Position numbers and translations under genes: made by a program. A DNA stretch of 64,000 nucleotides from Penelope pileata. Taxonomy: Eukaryota > Chordata > Aves > Galliformes > Cracidae. Position 1 is the stretch's first letter. Each line of letters begins with the position of its first letter. Below are positions 24,801 through 37,316 of this stretch, in pieces. The notes beneath the pieces were generated by a model that worked only from the letters and a program-made list of their open reading frames with translations, did no database searches and was not told the origin of the DNA. The stretch covers positions 18,374 to 82,373 of the forward strand of contig WBMW01003963.1 in NCBI GenBank assembly GCA_013396635.1, in the 5' to 3' direction.

Positions 24801-24960
24801 CCTCTGCTGATCAAAGCAGGAAGTTTTCATGACAACCGCAGTCAAAGGGCCTGCATCGCGAATGAACTCGATTTCGGCGATGTTGATATATCCCGGCTCC
24901 ATTGTCTCTTTTCAGACACAGTATGAACCCTTCCGGTCTCAATGATTACATTACAGAAGC
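24800..24960 (-). promoter_or_regulatory. Conserved-looking promoter flank, possible 5' exon
   Basis: Plus strand carries two TCF/LEF-type motifs 30 bases apart (gatcaaag at 24809-24816 and gtcaaaggg at 24841-24849). A minus-strand ORF opens at 24902 (MEPGYINIAEIEFIRD...), passes an internal Met (MKTSCFDQQR) and runs into the CpG island, where its sequence becomes low-complexity. A weak donor (agg|gtggcg) follows the Arg in phase 0, which would suit the phase of the 22.3 kb exon. The early residues look non-random, but a noncoding enhancer reading is equally plausible. Confidence 0.28.
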
Positions 24961-25093
24961 ACTTTCACATGTGTGCTTCGTGGGCACAAAGGGTTTCCTT
25001 GCTTCACCACCATCTGGCCACAAATCAGATAAATAAAGGCAGGAGAATTAAAATTAAAGCTTAGAGGTTTTTTTTTTTTTTTTCTTTTTCCTC

Positions 25094-26000
25094 NNNNNNN
25101 NNNNNNNNNNNNNNNNNNNNNNNNNNNNNNNNNNNNNNNNNNNNNNNNNNNNNNNNNNNNNNNNNNNNNNNNNNNNNNNNNNNNNNNNNNNNNNNNNNNN
25201 NNNNNNNNNNNNNNNNNNNNNNNNNNNNNNNNNNNNNNNNNNNNNNNNNNNNNNNNNNNNNNNNNNNNNNNNNNNNNNNNNNNNNNNNNNNNNNNNNNNN
25301 NNNNNNNNNNNNNNNNNNNNNNNNNNNNNNNNNNNNNNNNNNNNNNNNNNNNNNNNNNNNNNNNNNNNNNNNNNNNNNNNNNNNNNNNNNNNNNNNNNNN
25401 NNNNNNNNNNNNNNNNNNNNNNNNNNNNNNNNNNNNNNNNNNNNNNNNNNNNNNNNNNNNNNNNNNNNNNNNNNNNNNNNNNNNNNNNNNNNNNNNNNNN
25501 NNNNNNNNNNNNNNNNNNNNNNNNNNNNNNNNNNNNNNNNNNNNNNNNNNNNNNNNNNNNNNNNNNNNNNNNNNNNNNNNNNNNNNNNNNNNNNNNNNNN
25601 NNNNNNNNNNNNNNNNNNNNNNNNNNNNNNNNNNNNNNNNNNNNNNNNNNNNNNNNNNNNNNNNNNNNNNNNNNNNNNNNNNNNNNNNNNNNNNNNNNNN
25701 NNNNNNNNNNNNNNNNNNNNNNNNNNNNNNNNNNNNNNNNNNNNNNNNNNNNNNNNNNNNNNNNNNNNNNNNNNNNNNNNNNNNNNNNNNNNNNNNNNNN
25801 NNNNNNNNNNNNNNNNNNNNNNNNNNNNNNNNNNNNNNNNNNNNNNNNNNNNNNNNNNNNNNNNNNNNNNNNNNNNNNNNNNNNNNNNNNNNNNNNNNNN
25901 NNNNNNNNNNNNNNNNNNNNNNNNNNNNNNNNNNNNNNNNNNNNNNNNNNNNNNNNNNNNNNNNNNNNNNNNNNNNNNNNNNNNNNNNNNNNNNNNNNNN
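25094..26000. other. Assembly gap (907 N)
   Basis: Run of N bounded on the left by a T-rich tract (about 25069-25093) and on the right by 17 T (26001-26017). The gap size is probably nominal. The two long 'ORFs' crossing it are only N. Confidence 0.99.
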
Positions 26001-26017
26001 TTTTTTTTTTTTTTTTT

Positions 26018-26739
26018 GCAATCTGATTGCTCTAGCAATAAATTACACTAAATTTCATCCCCCTCTAAGCTACTGCCATGACGGTAACTTAAGTGAGCTG
26101 AGGGGGGAAGCCACTTTCAGTGCCTGTACTTCTTTACGCACAGAGAAACCCTATGTCATACGAAGAAGGGTTTTACCCTTTAACTCCTGGGAAAAAAAGG
26201 GTTTTCCATGTCAATATTCCAAGCAATATTCAGGTGTGCAGCACATCCCTTCCCTGGCTTCCCATCTGCTCGTAGCCAAAGCACACACATGCCCAAACCC
26301 AGGGCATGCCCAAACCCTGTACCATGTGCAGGGAAGCCAAGTGCCAAGCTCTTGCAAAAAGCTTCAAACATCTGTAAAAATGAATGAATCCTCACAGCAC
26401 AATATCTGTACATTTAGAGAAATGGAGGTGCTGTGCATGCCTTATTTGGATGCACGAGAAAGTTTTTGTGCACACACTGGCACCCATTTCTATGTGACAA
26501 GGCTCAGGCAGAGCTTGGCTGGCATTTGCCATCAGATCTGGGTTTGGGATGCATTCCCTTGCTGTGGAAAAGTGTCCTACCAATAGCATATGCGTAAAAA
26601 TTAATAAAAACTTAAGAGCATAACTTGCCAGCAGTTGGATTCGCTTGTTTTTCATTTCTGTGTGGTGCAGTCTGTGTTGGCTGTGGGGTCTCTGAGTAAC
26701 TTCGTCTTTCCCTATTTGTTTGGAGGCAGACTCACACTG
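26018..26739. other. Gene-less sequence after the gap
   Basis: No repeat or exon recognised. A short duplication (gcccaaaccc twice near 26290-26316) is the only structure seen. Confidence 0.5.
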
Positions 26740-27190
26740 TCATTAGCAACTATTATTATATTAGCATGCTTCTTGTAAACCCGTGCGCACAGAAGCTGCC
26801 AATACAATCTGTTAATTTCTGCTGTCTGTTTGTCGGGTTTTGCCTGGTGAGTTTTGTGCAGAAATAAATGCGGCCGGAATTGAAAGGAAGCGTTTTGGCT
26901 GAGCCGTGCTCTGCCCGGCCGTACAGGGCTCTACACAGTTGAGAGTGCTCTTTCTGAAAGTGTTTTAATAGTAAGAGAGGAATAAGTATTTGGACAAGTG
27001 GTGGAAAACTAAAGCCTTTCTTTCTATACTGTGAAGATTTTGAATAGTACTTGTCAATAAAGCAACTCCTATTGTAATTGTACCGGAGACATGGGCCTCC
27101 ACCCCGAAAAAGCTGTCTCAGAGATACTAACCTCATTAAAATATGAATGAAAAGGCAGCCATCATTGTAATGGGAGAAAACCATTTACTC
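26740..27190. promoter_or_regulatory. Candidate conserved noncoding element
   Basis: Repeat-free, AT-rich sequence rich in homeodomain- and SOX-type cores: tcattagcaac, ctgttaatttc, gtcaataaag, attgtaattgt, cctcattaaaatatgaatg, catcattgtaatggg. A 142-codon minus-strand ORF covers it but has no family resemblance and no splice sites. Enhancer function is inferred. Confidence 0.38.
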
Positions 27191-27969
27191 TGCAACAAAC
27201 TTTATCTGCTATCTTTTGTAAAAACATAAATATGATACCCAGCAGAGTTTTCATTACGTTTGACGAGGAGCTCGGTGGATATGTGATTTATTGTGAGTTT
27301 TCAACTAAGTCACAAAATCTGATCCCTAACTCTCTGCTTTTTCTACGGCGCATTTCAAAACTGGAAGAACCTTCAGAGCATCTGAAATCTTTAAAGCGAA
27401 AAAAAAAAAAAAGAGGGCTTTGTTTCTTTTGGGGTTTTTTTAAGGTTCCAGGAAACTTTAGCATCTATTTTTTGTTTTTCTAGAATATCCCATTCAATTT
27501 CAAAACAAAACAAGAGAATTCATTACGGACCACTGCGAGGACACCTTAATAACAGCCAATTATAGGGTGCTCAAACGCCTGTTCATTACTATGTCTCTGT
27601 TAATCTAGCCCTAAATTTCTCGCTTGATAGATACCACAACCAGCCAAGAATACAATTGCATTACAAAGTGCAATGAAAAATATACAAAATGTAACTGCAG
27701 GAAGTAGGGAGTTTCAAAATAACCAAGCTGTCAATCAGCCATTTGTCAAAACAATTAGACATATCTGGTCATTTTTTGTAAATATAGACAGACGGGGGGT
27801 GGATAATAGGCAAAGATTTACGTTTAAATCGGAATTGTTTCAAAGACTTTTAAATAAGTCTTTTAAAATGTTGCATGTAGTTTAATCATTATCTTTTCAT
27901 CCACAAAAGTGTTCTAATCATTTTTGATATTAGTTAAAAGTCAATATTTAGAAGTGAAAATTCAAACCT
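27191..27969. other. AT-rich sequence, possible regulatory content
   Basis: Contains a 15-base A run near 27400 and a run of TAAT-type cores at 27510-27620 (cattacgg, ttaataac, caattatag, cattacta). No exon is supported. Confidence 0.4.
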
Positions 27970-28290
27970 CCTTTGCTCTAGGCTAAAACAGGAGCAACAT
28001 GAATGCTGAGCTGCTCTAAAGGCTGATGGGATATATAATTAGCTATTATGTTAATTGAATCCATTGTGAGTTTGTTGTATGAGATTTCTTCATATAATAT
28101 GCAAATCGCTTCGAAGGTTTAGATTTATTAGACAATATAATTAGAAATCTTCTAAAGGAGTGAATTCTAATGAGGCATAATAAAGCTTTGTAAAATATCT
28201 GTTTGCCATGCGGGGAGACCACCTGGGCTTAATCAATAACGGGAACTTCATTGTGTAGGAGCATGTTTTGAAGAAAGTTTAAGAATTTAC
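27970..28290. promoter_or_regulatory. Candidate conserved noncoding element
   Basis: The strongest enhancer-like texture in the window: tataattagctattatg, gttaattgaatccattgtg, a perfect octamer ATGCAAAT (28099-28106, POU site), gacaatataattag, gaattctaatgagg and ttaatcaataacggg within 320 bases. Neither repeat nor ORF is present. SOX-like ccattgtg and POU sites lie within 50 bases of each other. Conservation cannot be measured here. Confidence 0.42.
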
Positions 28291-30573
28291 CTTCCTGGCT
28301 CCATTCATAAATATTTTTATATTCACAGAAGGAGAGTTCACTTTGGTGAGGAAGGAGGTGAAATTCTTGTAGTCTGAGGGGAGGAAATAACTTCAAAAAT
28401 AAACAATTTGAATTCTGTTTATTTAAAAGAAAATAGAAATAAATTTTTAAAAAACCTCCCAGCTGTAGTGTCAGTTATGTGCACGGAGAGACACTTGAAG
28501 AGAAACGTTACACGAGCAAAGTTAGCCATTATTCCTGCTAGGAACTGCCCGATGCAAGCAGATGTACATACTTTAGCTTCTGCAGTGTAACTAATCGGCG
28601 TAACTTCACTTTTAGCAAGATAGCCCAACATGTTAATAGGTGGAATTAAGCACTCTCTTATAAAGGAAGAAATTCACACCAGGGTATTCCGGAGCCGGTC
28701 CCAAATTCCACACTCGCATTCCTTCTGCTTTAAGACCACCACCAAAGACAAAGCTGAAACTATTTCAGCTCATGCCAGAATGCCAAAAATGTGTAATCTC
28801 TTGCCTACTTTGGCTTGTTCGCACTTTAGGCTGTGCCAAAACTCTACCAGACAGCTCTTAGTAATAACTGAAAATAATAAGGGTGGTAGATTTTACGCCA
28901 GTGGGGCAAAGCAATGCATGCTTTGTCCCCCATCAACAATAATCAGCAGCAACATATTAATAAGCTGCCCCGACCTCCGTCCCCTCCTTTGTTCTGTGCC
29001 TGCAGAACCGAAAATACTTCCTCCAGCAAACCCAAGCCTAAAGAAGGCGATGTTGGGAAGGAAATTCAAACGCGGAGTGCCTGCTGTGGTTTAGAATACA
29101 GCCATCATACCTAGGTCTCAGTGGAGACCTCGCTGAGAAAGCGTGAGTCTAGAGTTCATTAACACTTTTTGGATCCGTTCACTTAAAATCTGCAGCAGCG
29201 AGTGCTTGTTCCTTTGAATAATAAATGTTGTCTGACTGCAGAAAAGGATGACATTGTATGCATCATCAGCTGAAAAATCGCTTGGCTTATTTTCCTAAAT
29301 TCTTCTCTGAACTGCTCAGAAATTTCCCCCTGCTTGGGGAAACCATCAGTCAGGCAAAGGCAACCATCCTGCCAAAAAGCAAACTTCCTTCACACCCCAG
29401 TTTTTGTTTCTTCCTTAGGTTCAAAGTATCTCAAGAAGGGAGCCCGGAGCAGCCTTCGGAAATCAGGACTGCACCCTGGAGAATTCATGTCAGAAGAGGA
29501 TGTTACCTGTGCGCCTTTCCTGCTATCCTCCTCTTATCCCCTAAGGGAACAAAGCTGCATGGATTCTGCCTCATGTTAATTAAATCACTCTGTTAATTAG
29601 AAGCAAGGTGCTTTAGCAACAAGCAAACAAAGGGCTGTATTCAGCCCTTGGAGTCAAATCCTGACCAGATAAAGTCAGGATGCAAAAGAGGCAAGGAGGA
29701 GCCCCTATGCTCTGCTCATCCTTTCTCACCTCTTCCCAAATGTGCCTCCCTAACCAAGGGCTGCTAGCAAGGGATGTTGGAAGGCACTAGGAGAGGCTGA
29801 CTAGAGAGAAGTTGGGAACAGCCCATTTACAGCTTCAAGTCTCAAGCAAATGGGAGAAAATGTGAAAAAAAATAAAAAACAAAAAAGGTTTGATAGTCTG
29901 CTGTGCTGGAGGAGGCTTAAACAGGGCTCCTGATGGCCACATCTGGATTGCTTGTGTCTGCTCACACAGTTATTTGTTGGCATGGACTGGGCTCAGGCCA
30001 ACTTTTAGTTGGGGACAGATGGGAAGATCTGCGCGGTGAGGGGCTGAGAGGTTGGGCTGGGGCTGAGCACTTCATTTTGAGGTGTTGGATGGATGTCATT
30101 GCTCTCCTGGAGGTCTCAGTGCTGGAGAGCAGTGCCGGGTACATCAGTCCCAAAGCACTCCAATTTGGGTTCAGTTTGGTGCATCCCAGAGCTGGAGGTG
30201 AACCTCACCAAGCAGGGAGGCACCACCAGCCCCACTGCCACCAGCAGTGACCTTCCTTTTCCAGACCTGAGTTCCATCCCCAGGAGCAAGGTAGTGGAAA
30301 GGGATTCTATTTCCTCATGTTCAGCATGGAATAACAAGTTCTTCTTGTTGCTCTATTGAGAGTCCTAATTTTAAAGCAGCAACATGTCTGGTAGGGGACA
30401 GGGTGGGACTGCAACCCAGGAGATAACATTGATAAAAGGAAACCCCACTGGAAATTTTTAGTCTTATACATAGCAACAGATGATGTTTTCTAATCCATTG
30501 ACATGTCTGTGCTTCAAAGATTTCCTTCCTAAAAGCGCAGAATTTTTCAAAGCCGTCTGCCCTCCTCACCCAG
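28291..30573. other. Gene-less sequence; weak exon-like signal at 29.0 kb
   Basis: A good acceptor (ctttgttctgtgcctgcag, ending 29005) precedes a short open stretch that stops at 29114, but two frames are open and no donor-side partner is known. A second acceptor-like site lies near 29418. Nothing here is firm enough to call as a gene. Confidence 0.4.
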
Positions 30574-30715
30574 CAAGGAGATGCTCAAGCCCAGGCTGGA
30601 TGGGGCTTTGGGCAACCTGGCCTAGTGGGAAGTGTCCCTGCCCATGGCAGGGGTTGGAACTGGATGGGCTTTAAGGTGCCTTCCAACCCAAACCATTCTG
30701 TGATTCTGTGATTCT
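30574..30715 (+). mobile_element. CR1 LINE, 3' end
   Basis: 'aggctggatggggctttggg' is followed by 'cctagtgggaagtgtccctg', 'aaggtgccttccaaccca' and a terminal attctgtgattctgtgattct. Plus strand, 5'-truncated, 142 bases. Confidence 0.95.
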
Positions 30716-33700
30716 GATCCCAGGGGTCCCCCACCGCCAGGAGACAGCAGTGGTGGCCAGGGCAGCAGAACGGACTGTATCCCCACCTCAGCTTCTCCAG
30801 CTCAGAAAAGCAGCGAACATCCATTGCCTTCAGATGCCAGATAGCACTGTGACTGGTAAGCTACATGACCATTATTTCCCCCTCCACAGAGGAAAACCCA
30901 CCTGACCCTGCTAGAGCAGTGCATCCAGGCCATGCACGGAGCAGTTCTAGTGCAGCACACCGCGCTGCATTTTGCCACCGAGTGCCCCCGTTGCTGCTTG
31001 AAAACTTCAAACTGCTGCTTGTGTGCTCCCAGCACAAATCAAGGGTGGAGATTTCAGCTACTGGACTGCAGCCTTCTGAGACCACCTATAGACTTAAGCC
31101 TGTTAAATTAACCTTAATACCACCATTATTCCTCTGCTGGATGGTAACCATCTGGCTGCGACTTTGTGTTGCAGTTTACCTAAGCTCTTGGCTAGGTTTT
31201 AGCTGAAATCCCTTTATTTTTGCCCATGCTGTAACAGCAGTGCTGAGGTTGGGGCAGGCTTTAAGCAGGACCACTTCCCATTTACTGCCCACGTGCTGTG
31301 CCCTCCCCGCTACCTGTGCTGGGAAGGGGATGTCCCCAAGCCAGAGCCACTGCTTTCCTCATGGTCCTCTGTGCACATCCCCACCTGTATCTGACACTAC
31401 AAAATAAATTCACCTTGGCAAAAGATAAAACATACTCTCATTGCCTGAAAAAATTATTTTCATCTCTGTTAAGCCACCCCAGCCCAGTGACAGAAAGATG
31501 TTAGGGGAGAGCATCATAAGGTAGCAAACACAAAGGGTTAACAACAAAATGTACCCCTGGCTGAGCTGCTCCGTGGGTTCTCTGCACAATCATTTTATCA
31601 CATAATTTCCAGTTTACTTCTTAACAGAGCTTTCCATTGCATGCTGCATTGGCTTTTGAATGTCTGGGAAGTAAGAAGGGAGCAGGTTTTATTCAAAGAT
31701 GTTATTGGTCACAAAGTAGAATAGAAGCAATGGCAAACTGTCCACCTGAGGTGCATCTTAAAGCACTGCACAGCATCGTGTCATCCCCTGCTCACAGCAA
31801 AGCACATCAGCACATTGGTGCTTTGGCCTCAGTGGGACACAGCCCATGCCTGTATGTTTGGTGTGACGTGCATGGGAGGAATCAAAGTGCACTGGAACCA
31901 GAATGTCCCAGAAGATCCAGAAGAGCATCATCCAGGGATGGGCCAAGATAGGATGCAGGAGAACAGTGCAGGAGCTCAGTGCACCCCTTCAGAGCAACGC
32001 CCTTGGGAAGCAGGCTGTTTCCAGGGGCATCCCTGGGGTGAGACAACTGCACACCCAGGCTTTGAAATCTCAGCCCCCACTTGAGATTCCACTTGGTAAG
32101 CTTTGGACAATTTAACTCACAAATCTGGGATGCTCAGGACATGGGAAGGGAGCACAAAAGCTGTCAGACTCCGCTTTGCTGCTCCATGTACCCCAGTGAG
32201 CAGCAGCACAGCTCAGCACCCATGAGAAAGTCAGGTACAGCCTGCCCAGGCTGAAGTAAAACAACGGCTACAGTTTCACATTTAAGAAGGCATTCCAGGA
32301 ATGTTTAACTATTGGTATTTTTCACTTTTTCTTTCTTCAAAAACGAACGCAACCTTTTTGAGCTTCCCCCCCACACACCCACCCACGTACCTGCTAAGGG
32401 AAAGCCGGCAGAAATTAACAACTTTACATGGGAGCAACATAAACGGAGCTTCTCCATCCACAAAGTCAGCTCTGTGTAACTTAGCAGCAGTGCAAAGAGC
32501 CCCATTTGATAAATAAACATCACAAACTACTTCTACCCAGACTTATCAGCTATCGCTGAGCAGAGACAAGGGGGATTAGCACCCCAGCTGCCAGGAAAGG
32601 CAGCCTGCCCACTGCGCTCACCGCTACCAAAGGTCAGCAGCTTCCAGCAGCCCCCGGGACCAGGCAGGGCAGTTAGCACACATTCTGCAGAGGGCTAAGA
32701 GCTGATTGCAGTGAAACACTGGGAAATGTTTGTGCATGAGGGGAAATCAGCAGTAAAAACTGCTTTACAGTTTTATCTTAAGGGGGTGGTTGCTGCTAAA
32801 GCATCCTTTTTGCAAGGGCAGAATGCAAGTCTGGCAGCTTCCCTGGTCAGTGCAAGTGCATTTTTATTTTAGTTGAATGTTGAAAGCAGCTGATTTCTAG
32901 AATGAAGCCTATGTCAAGAAGGAAGACTTTCTAACTTCTAGTTTGGCTTCTAGAATGCTGCTAGGGATAGTTGTGCCGAATTTTCAAAGCACATGCACAG
33001 ACTGATGAGCCATCCAGTTTAAGATGTTGGATAATGCCTTAGCTACAGCTGTGTAACTGTTCCAGGTTGCTGTAAGCATTCATGGTTGTTTTCTACAGTA
33101 AAAGTGCATGCAAATCTACAAATACCAAAGTCATCTGTTTTCAAAGCAAATATAAATGAATGGGGACGGCTGCATACATAAAAAGGCAGTATAAATCTGC
33201 GCATATCCACGTGCCATGAGCTGAATACCATGAGCACAAACCTGTGTTGAGCCTCAGGCACCCTACCCCCAAATATCCATCCATCACCAATTCCCAACCA
33301 GCAGCAGCAGACCCTGTGTGCTGTTTAAGAGATGATTGCAAGAGCATTCACCCCACCCAGCACTGCTGAAGAAAGGCTCCCACGCTGAAGGGAGTCACAA
33401 ATAATTAAATGTTTCAAAACACAATGGATATGACATGCTTTCAAAATAGCATTTCTAGAATCACTTCCACTAGGGCGAGGAGCTCTCGGGAGGGAAAGCC
33501 CTTTCACTCACTTCACTTGATTACCTGTATTAAAGGGCTTAATTTCTCCGGTGCATTTCCTTTTCAAATCACCTCTTTTTGCCAGTGCCATCATGGCAGG
33601 ATGGCAGGTACTCACCCAGCCCCAGACACAGCCATGAGGATATGGGTGCTGGCTTAGGTTTACTTTTCTATTGTGCAATTAAAAAAAAAAATATAAGGGC

Positions 33701-36700
33701 AAAAAAACAGCCATTCCTAGGCTTGAAGTTCATTGCTAAAATGCTCAACTTATTAATCAAAAGAATGACTCAAGACTTCAACTCGAGGTGTGTCAGAGGC
33801 GTCTGTGAGCTTTTATGGGGAAATTATTTTTCCTCTCTCAATCCTGCTGACCAAGACCTACCAAGTAGTGTCCTTCCTTCACCCAGTTCGATGGGCAGCC
33901 AGTTCCTGGAGGATTTTGGCACCTCCAGTGTTGGGATCCATCTCAGTTTCTGCACATCCTCAGTGGCCATTTGAGAGGAAGGGACTGCCCCATCATGCGT
34001 GTGCCATTATAAAGCTGCATAAAACAATGAAATACTAAAAATCATCCAAGAAGTCAGAGCAGAACATACAAATAAAACTGATCCCAACTTTCTACATCTT
34101 CAGGCAGCTGCTATTTCCATGATCAACGATCAGAACAACTTCAACTCTGACCCTGACATCCTAGGGCTGATTTAGGATCCATGTCCCATTGGTATCAATA
34201 GTACTCTCGTTTTTATCTGATGGGAGCCAGGTCAGGTCATCAGACACTTCTGTATATATAAACTTAATATGCTTTTAATTCTTTGATAGCGTGTATTTAT
34301 AATTGAACTTCCTGGGGTTTTTATGCTCTTTTAAGGATAATTAGAACTCATTAGGAAAACACCCTTAAGTTCTATAAATACACTCAGCTCTGACCTTCTC
34401 TTTATACAGACATTTTGTATGGGATTTTTTCTCATTAAAATGATAATATTTAAAAATGCAGATGTAAGGAAGCCAGAGTAAGAAATACAAAGGTTTCAGG
34501 TCAGTATTGCTGAAACAGTCATAGTTTTGTGGACTCTCTCTGTGGATTTTATGTGATGTAAACATTTTTACAAGCTCGAGATGAATAAAGCTAAAGCGTG
34601 TGTAGTTTCTAGAGAAGATACAGCCAGTCATGAGTTTGTCATTGCCAACGTTGTGTTTCAGGTGAAAGCTCATAAAAATAAAAACTGCCAGTGTGTGGCT
34701 GCGGGGACATGCACAGCTCCCAGTGACCGAGGGGTTTGTCCCCTCCTGCAGTGCCCTCTCTTAGAAAGTGAAAACTGGAGCCACCGAGCAACTAAACAAC
34801 TGAAAGCTCAGGGAGGGATGGAGATAAGAACAAAAGAGGAATAATTAATCATTAAAAGTCCTATGTGAAAATGACTTCATTCTCAAGTGGGTATAAAACT
34901 AATATACGTGTGGGACATTTGAAGAGCACCAAAGGCTCATGAGATACTGCAGTGAAATTTAGACCACAGCTAATTTTATCTTCTCTGATGGAATGTTTTT
35001 TCCTTTTATCCCCTGCTTTCCAAAGTTTCAGGGCAAAATCTGATTTCAACTAGTTCAAAAACATCCATTCCAGTTACCATCTGACCAAATTAAAATTAGT
35101 TGGATTAGTAACACCTTTGGGCAAAAACTGATTTTCTGCAATGTCGCTGTGCTGCATGGCGTAGAGCTGTTTGCTCCATGGTTAAACAATTGGTGCAACT
35201 GAGATGCCAGCACTAAACACTGCTCACTTCTCAGCACATCCTTCATGCATCTTGCTGCAATAGAGATGGTTCAAAATGATTTTTCCTCATTAGCTCAATT
35301 CTGCAGCATTTATACCACCTCTCCTGTAGGTTCTAGCTCTGTCGTTGACAGGTAAATCACGCAGTTGGTTTTACCTCTGCCCACCAGAATGTTCAGAAAA
35401 AGCAGTCCCAGTCCCTGCTTCTTTACACATGCTAGAGGCTAAGTTGGGTTCATTTCTGTTTGGATTATTTGGAGAGATTTTGGGAAGCAGACTATGAGGA
35501 TGCTCTCTATCTGTATTTTGGCACATCAGCAGCATATCTAAGATGTTAGTCCATGCCTTTATCTTCTCCTTCTTGCAAGAAAGTGCACATCAGTAAGATG
35601 GGTGGCTCCAGGGTGGGGGATTAGACCTGTTCCCACCCCAGGGAGTATTGGGAGTGACAAGAATACCTAAGAAGAGCTTTAGAAGTGCAACTTATCCTCC
35701 TTATATTGCCAATCTGCCTTTCACTGAGAGTTGCCTGGGAATGAATTTCCCTCTGGATTAATTAATTCCAATTATGACCTCCCATCATCTACCCATAAAT
35801 TGGCTTGGTGTGGACGTAGGTGAGGTTTCAAACACAGACTGCACATTAAACATATATATGCATATGTGTGTGTATATATCTCTGCATGTGTACCAGCAAG
35901 TCTCCATCTGCGATTGCAAGGCAACACACATCACCAAAGGATACTCCTGTCTCCATTGAATAACAGAAGCCAAGAAGGCTGACAGGTAGATAGAAAGTGG
36001 TGTTTTACAAGTGACCTGTATCTTCAATAACAGGTGTTGCGTTTGGGCCAGATTTCTTACTTCTTGGTCTGCTTTTCAGCAAGCCAGCCTCGGCTTTCCT
36101 CCAACTACAGTCAACATCAGTTTTGTTCATGGGTTAAATTTCTCCTCTCACCTTTGTGTTTCTTGCTTCCAATACGCTGTAGCATCTCAGTGAGCTCTCT
36201 TGGGGCTGCAGCAGTGCCTTCAAGGCTGTCCTCGGGGCAGTTGTACAAGACTGCTAAACGCACGTGCAGTCTCCACTTCCATTACACTGCAGAGCATTAA
36301 ACATGGATATAGATCAGACACTGATATATGAATTAATATTAAGGAGGCTGCTAAAAATAATGCAGTGGATAGGGCCTGAGGGGTATCAAGCCAAGAAAAT
36401 GACTACAAACCTTCCATCTGCAACTCACCCCATTGAATGTGGGATGTGCAAAGTATCCACACCTGATGACCTCAGCTTTCCAGGTTTGAGCAGGAGGATG
36501 GAGATGACCCTGGTCTTGCTATGGCTTGCCCTCATCAGCATCAGGCAGGCTACATTCTCCCTACTAAAAGACATCGAGCTCATAGTTTCAGCAGTGAGCA
36601 TGGGGTAAGCACATCTGGATTGCTTGGGTGACATGTGTGACTTTATCTAATATTTTGTTGTTTGGCCCAATATTTTGTTCTTTCCAGGCAAAATTATGAA

Positions 36701-37316
36701 GAAACCTTCTTTTCATATAAGATTTTGATCAAGAAGGTAAAAAAAAGGAGAAAGTTATCCCCTCCTGCAAAATAAAGATGGGTTTTGTTGCTGGTAGCAG
36801 GCAGGTATCCTAGGAAAAGACCAATAGTTCTGCTCAGTTGTCTTTTTATAAACTGCAAAAGAGTGGAAATGTACACTCAAGACTTTAAGCTTCTACACTC
36901 AAAATATTTAACTACCACTTTTTTTTCTGCCTATGAACTTGTTGTGCATTATGCAGCTTCACGAAGCAACTGGAAGCAAACCTTGATCCCTTCTTACTCC
37001 TTTCCCTATTTACTCTTTGGTGACGACTCCTGGCAGGAGCACGTCCTCTCGCTGAGCAAGCCCAGGAGCTGCCCTGCGCCCGCAGACCACATTCCCGCTT
37101 GTTTCACCACCCAGGAGTGGGAAACCCATTGGCCCCACTGCAGGTCTGGAAGTCTGGGCAAGTCCTCAGGGCTGTCTGTGGACTGTGGGGATGCTGAAAG
37201 GCAGTCATTGATCCTGCCACAATAAGGAGTCCATGAGGTGATGTCTCGGGTCATGTGTCACTTCAGACACAGGAAACAGAAATCCCGAAGATCCTCTGAA
37301 GAAATGGAAATTAGAG
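30716..37316. other. Gene-less sequence
   Basis: About 6.6 kb with neither CR1 nor exon. Noted only: an alternating purine-pyrimidine AT/GT stretch at 35850-35890 and a short A run at 33681-33690. ORFs of up to 146 codons (36785-37225) have no recognisable family. Confidence 0.5.

Noticed and set aside
24096..24926. 276-codon plus-strand ORF
   Set aside because: Crosses a single-N gap and the misassembled duplication, then translates the CCCGT array into Pro-Ser-Arg repeats.
24951..26038. Two minus-strand ORFs of over 300 codons
   Set aside because: They are almost entirely the N gap.
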